From Patescibacteria group bacterium (GTDB taxonomy: Bacteria > Patescibacteriota > Minisyncoccia > Moranbacterales > UBA1568), in the NCBI GenBank assembly GCA_030916545.1, contig JAUPWI010000072.1:1-5476 (forward strand): a stretch of 5,476 bases of DNA, in the 5' to 3' direction. The notes under the pieces are model-generated. The model did no database searches. It was not told where the DNA came from and was given only the letters and a program-made list of their open reading frames with translations. This document shows, in pieces, positions 4,293 through 5,476 of the stretch. Every line of letters begins with the position of its first letter. The first letter of the stretch is position 1. The position numbers and the translations under genes are program-made.

Positions 4293-5312
4293 ATGAAACA
4301 AAAGCTCACTATTGCAGTTGCTGATTTCTCGCCCTTCATCATGAGCGACGGCGGACAGTACCGAGGATTCGAGATCGATCTCTGGGAAAGGATCGCCGAG
4401 GAAATCGGTGTCGGTTTCGAGTATCGGAAATGCGATTTCAAGGAAGTCCTTCCGTTGCTCGAGGCGCATCAGGCGGATGTCGGACTGGCCGGGATCACCA
4501 TCACCGAGGAGCGCGAGAAGCATATCGATTTTTCTCATGAGACGCTCGACTCGGGTTTGCTCATCGCCGTGAAGAAGGATAGGAACAAGCCGAAGTTTTT
4601 CGAGACGATCGAAACGATTGTACGAGAAGGAGGCAGGTTGTTGCGGTCGGCGGCATTTGGAATCGCGATTTTCATCGTGTTGGCCGGAAACGTGCTCTGG
4701 TTCGCCGAACGGGGAGTGGATACATTCGATCGACAGTATTTTCCGGGGATTTTTGAGGCTTTCTGGTTGACGGTAGTGTCGATGTCGACGGTCGGTTTCG
4801 GGGACTACATTCCGGAGACATGGTTCGGCAGGATCGTGACCACGGGAATCATTTTCAGCGGGGCGGTCATTTTCGGGCTTTTGGTTGCTCAGGTATCTGC
4901 CTTCTTGGCCGTGAGGAAGGTCAAAGGGGAAATCAATACGAGCCGCGATCTGTATGGGAAGAAAGTGGCGACGGTCGCCGGATCGACGAGTATCGACGTG
5001 CTGAGACGGGTCAATGCGGAAATCATTCCGGTTTCCGGCGCCAATGAAGCATATGGAAAACTCAAAGAGGGAGCGGTGGATGCGGTAGTCTTCGATGCGC
5101 CGGTCGCGATATATTACGCGAAGAATGACCGGGATAGGCAGATCGAGGTCGTCGGGGAACTGTTCGAGAAGCAGAAGTACGGCATCGCGCTTCGCGAGGG
5201 GAGCGAATGGCGCGAACCGATCAACCGGGCCATACTCAAAATCGTCGAATCGGGTCGGTATGACGCTTTGTACAAGAAATGGTTCGGCGAAAACCTGACG
5301 ATGGAAGTATAA
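4293..5312 (+). CDS. Ionotropic glutamate receptor-like ligand-gated potassium channel
   Basis: The 339-residue protein joins an amino-acid-binding domain of the SBP_bac_3 type to a two-helix pore. Lobe 1 (about 3-95) has 'GFEIDLWERIAEEIG' and 'GITITEER', where Arg74 is the expected carboxylate-binding Arg. TM1 is at about 119-137, the pore helix at 152-165 and the filter TVGFGD at 166-171. TM2 is at about 180-206. Lobe 2 (219-335) has 'AGSTS' (229-233) and Asp268, the expected amino-group contact. This is the order seen in prokaryotic GluR0-type receptors, and the filter predicts potassium selectivity. An in-frame TAG at 4284-4286 fixes the start, so there is no signal peptide. Lobe 1 begins at residue 5. 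Basic residues crowd both membrane-domain ends (eight in 94-118, four in 208-218), while the TM1-TM2 loop is acidic. This suggests both lobes are cytoplasmic, opposite to GluR0. The ligand is probably an amino acid; this is inferred. Confidence 0.88.
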   Translation: MKQKLTIAVADFSPFIMSDGGQYRGFEIDLWERIAEEIGVGFEYRKCDFKEVLPLLEAHQADVGLAGITITEEREKHIDFSHETLDSGLLIAVKKDRNKPKFFETIETIVREGGRLLRSAAFGIAIFIVLAGNVLWFAERGVDTFDRQYFPGIFEAFWLTVVSMSTVGFGDYIPETWFGRIVTTGIIFSGAVIFGLLVAQVSAFLAVRKVKGEINTSRDLYGKKVATVAGSTSIDVLRRVNAEIIPVSGANEAYGKLKEGAVDAVVFDAPVAIYYAKNDRDRQIEVVGELFEKQKYGIALREGSEWREPINRAILKIVESGRYDALYKKWFGENLTMEV

Positions 5313-5349
5313 GTATCTGTCTCAAATCTCACCGCGTGAATAAGCAAAA

Positions 5350-5363
5350 GACAAGCGCTTGTC
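5350..5363. repeat. Perfect 14-base palindrome GACAAGCGCTTGTC
   Basis: This self-complementary sequence lies 37 bases after the channel stop codon. It overlaps the outermost left arm of the large stem-loop by four bases. It may be a dimeric protein site or part of an alternative fold of the adjacent structure. Confidence 0.5.
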
Positions 5364-5476
5364 GGTGAAAACGAGAGAATTTCGGCTGCAAACCTTTCAA
5401 AGCTTGTCAGGTTACGAAAGTAACCCTCCGTACTTTTCAAGGTTTTCGCACGAAATTCTCTCGTTTTCCCTCGACA
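5360..5476. repeat. Large imperfect inverted repeat / stem-loop with 18-bp perfect arms at the window end
   Basis: GAAAACGAGAGAATTTCG (5367-5384) is exactly complementary to 5451-5468. Past a 2/3-base internal loop the pairing continues outward, TGTCG (5360-5364) with CGACA (5472-5476), so the element begins TGTCG and ends CGACA at the last base. Inside, TGC-AAACCTT (5387-5396) pairs with AAGGTTT and GCA (5439-5450, 2-base bulge), and AAAG (5399-5402) pairs with CTTT (5433-5436). At the tip is GGTTAC-GAAA-GTAACC (5410-5425), a six-pair stem with a GNRA tetraloop. Nearly the whole 117 bases can fold into one long rod. It holds no ORF. It could be a miniature inverted-repeat element, a structured RNA or a bidirectional transcription block, but no strong T tract follows it. 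Confidence 0.75.

Noticed and set aside
4179..4538. N-terminal extension of the DUF6498-like gene up to 4538
   Set aside because: The extra part overlaps the channel coding region and both intergenic promoters. The recognisable protein begins at 4178.
5360..5476. Retron ncRNA or integron attC site as an explanation for the terminal stem-loop
   Set aside because: No reverse transcriptase or integrase is visible and no attC core (GTTRRRY/RYYYAAC) is seen in the right places. It cannot be decided without the sequence beyond the window.
5360..5476. Fold-back assembly or amplification artefact creating the inverted repeat
   Set aside because: A fold-back copy would be nearly identical along its whole length. 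Here the arms differ by a 2/3-base internal loop and bulges, and the centre holds an independent hairpin, so a genuine repeat is more likely, though not proven.
1..5476. CRISPR array or classical toxin-antitoxin/defence operon
   Set aside because: There are no regularly spaced direct repeats and no pair of short overlapping genes. The genes present are single units of unrelated families.

Overview
This 5,476-base window has mid-range GC content. It looks like chromosomal DNA from a bacterium with a compact genome. A candidate-phyla-radiation (Patescibacteria-like) host is my best guess. It rests on the two-helix 'SPYF.NILLEWSAPE' membrane protein at 1971-2462, which I associate with that group from memory, and on mostly single-gene transcription units with weak or absent Shine-Dalgarno sites. 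That is inference. Stops TGA, TAG and TAA are all used, which fits the standard bacterial code.

Layout. At the left edge a good leftward promoter (40-68) points off the window. To its right is a complete leftward unit: promoter 635-663, a 131-residue protein of unknown function (174-569) and an intrinsic terminator (92-116). Divergent from it is a fold-type IV PLP aminotransferase (736-1584). Then come two leftward tRNA-Arg genes, CCG (1698-1772) and GCG (1852-1924), with a terminator-like structure between them. Upstream of these is a small PH-like membrane protein (1971-2462, minus). A rightward tRNA-Ser(TGA) with a clear promoter (2553-2642) is followed by a HAD-family hydrolase (2778-3401) with its own terminator. 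Just after that terminator lies a degenerate, gapless copy of the tRNA-Ser 3' end (3425-3470). The right part holds a divergent pair: a DUF6498-like multi-helix membrane protein (3504-4178, minus) and a 339-residue glutamate-receptor-like potassium channel (4293-5312, plus). The window ends in a large stem-loop with 18-bp perfect arms (5360-5476).

How the parts work together. I see no long operon or shared pathway. The most striking gene is the channel. It is an amino-acid-binding SBP_bac_3 domain split by a TM1-pore-TM2 module with a TVGFGD filter, as in prokaryotic ionotropic glutamate receptors (GluR0 type). It has no signal peptide, and its charge distribution favours both binding lobes lying in the cytoplasm. 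That would make it a potassium channel gated by an intracellular ligand. The HAD gene, bracketed by tRNA-Ser and its decayed partial copy, looks like a tRNA-associated insertion or duplication. The terminal stem-loop could be a small mobile element, a structured RNA or a repeat at which an assembly stopped.
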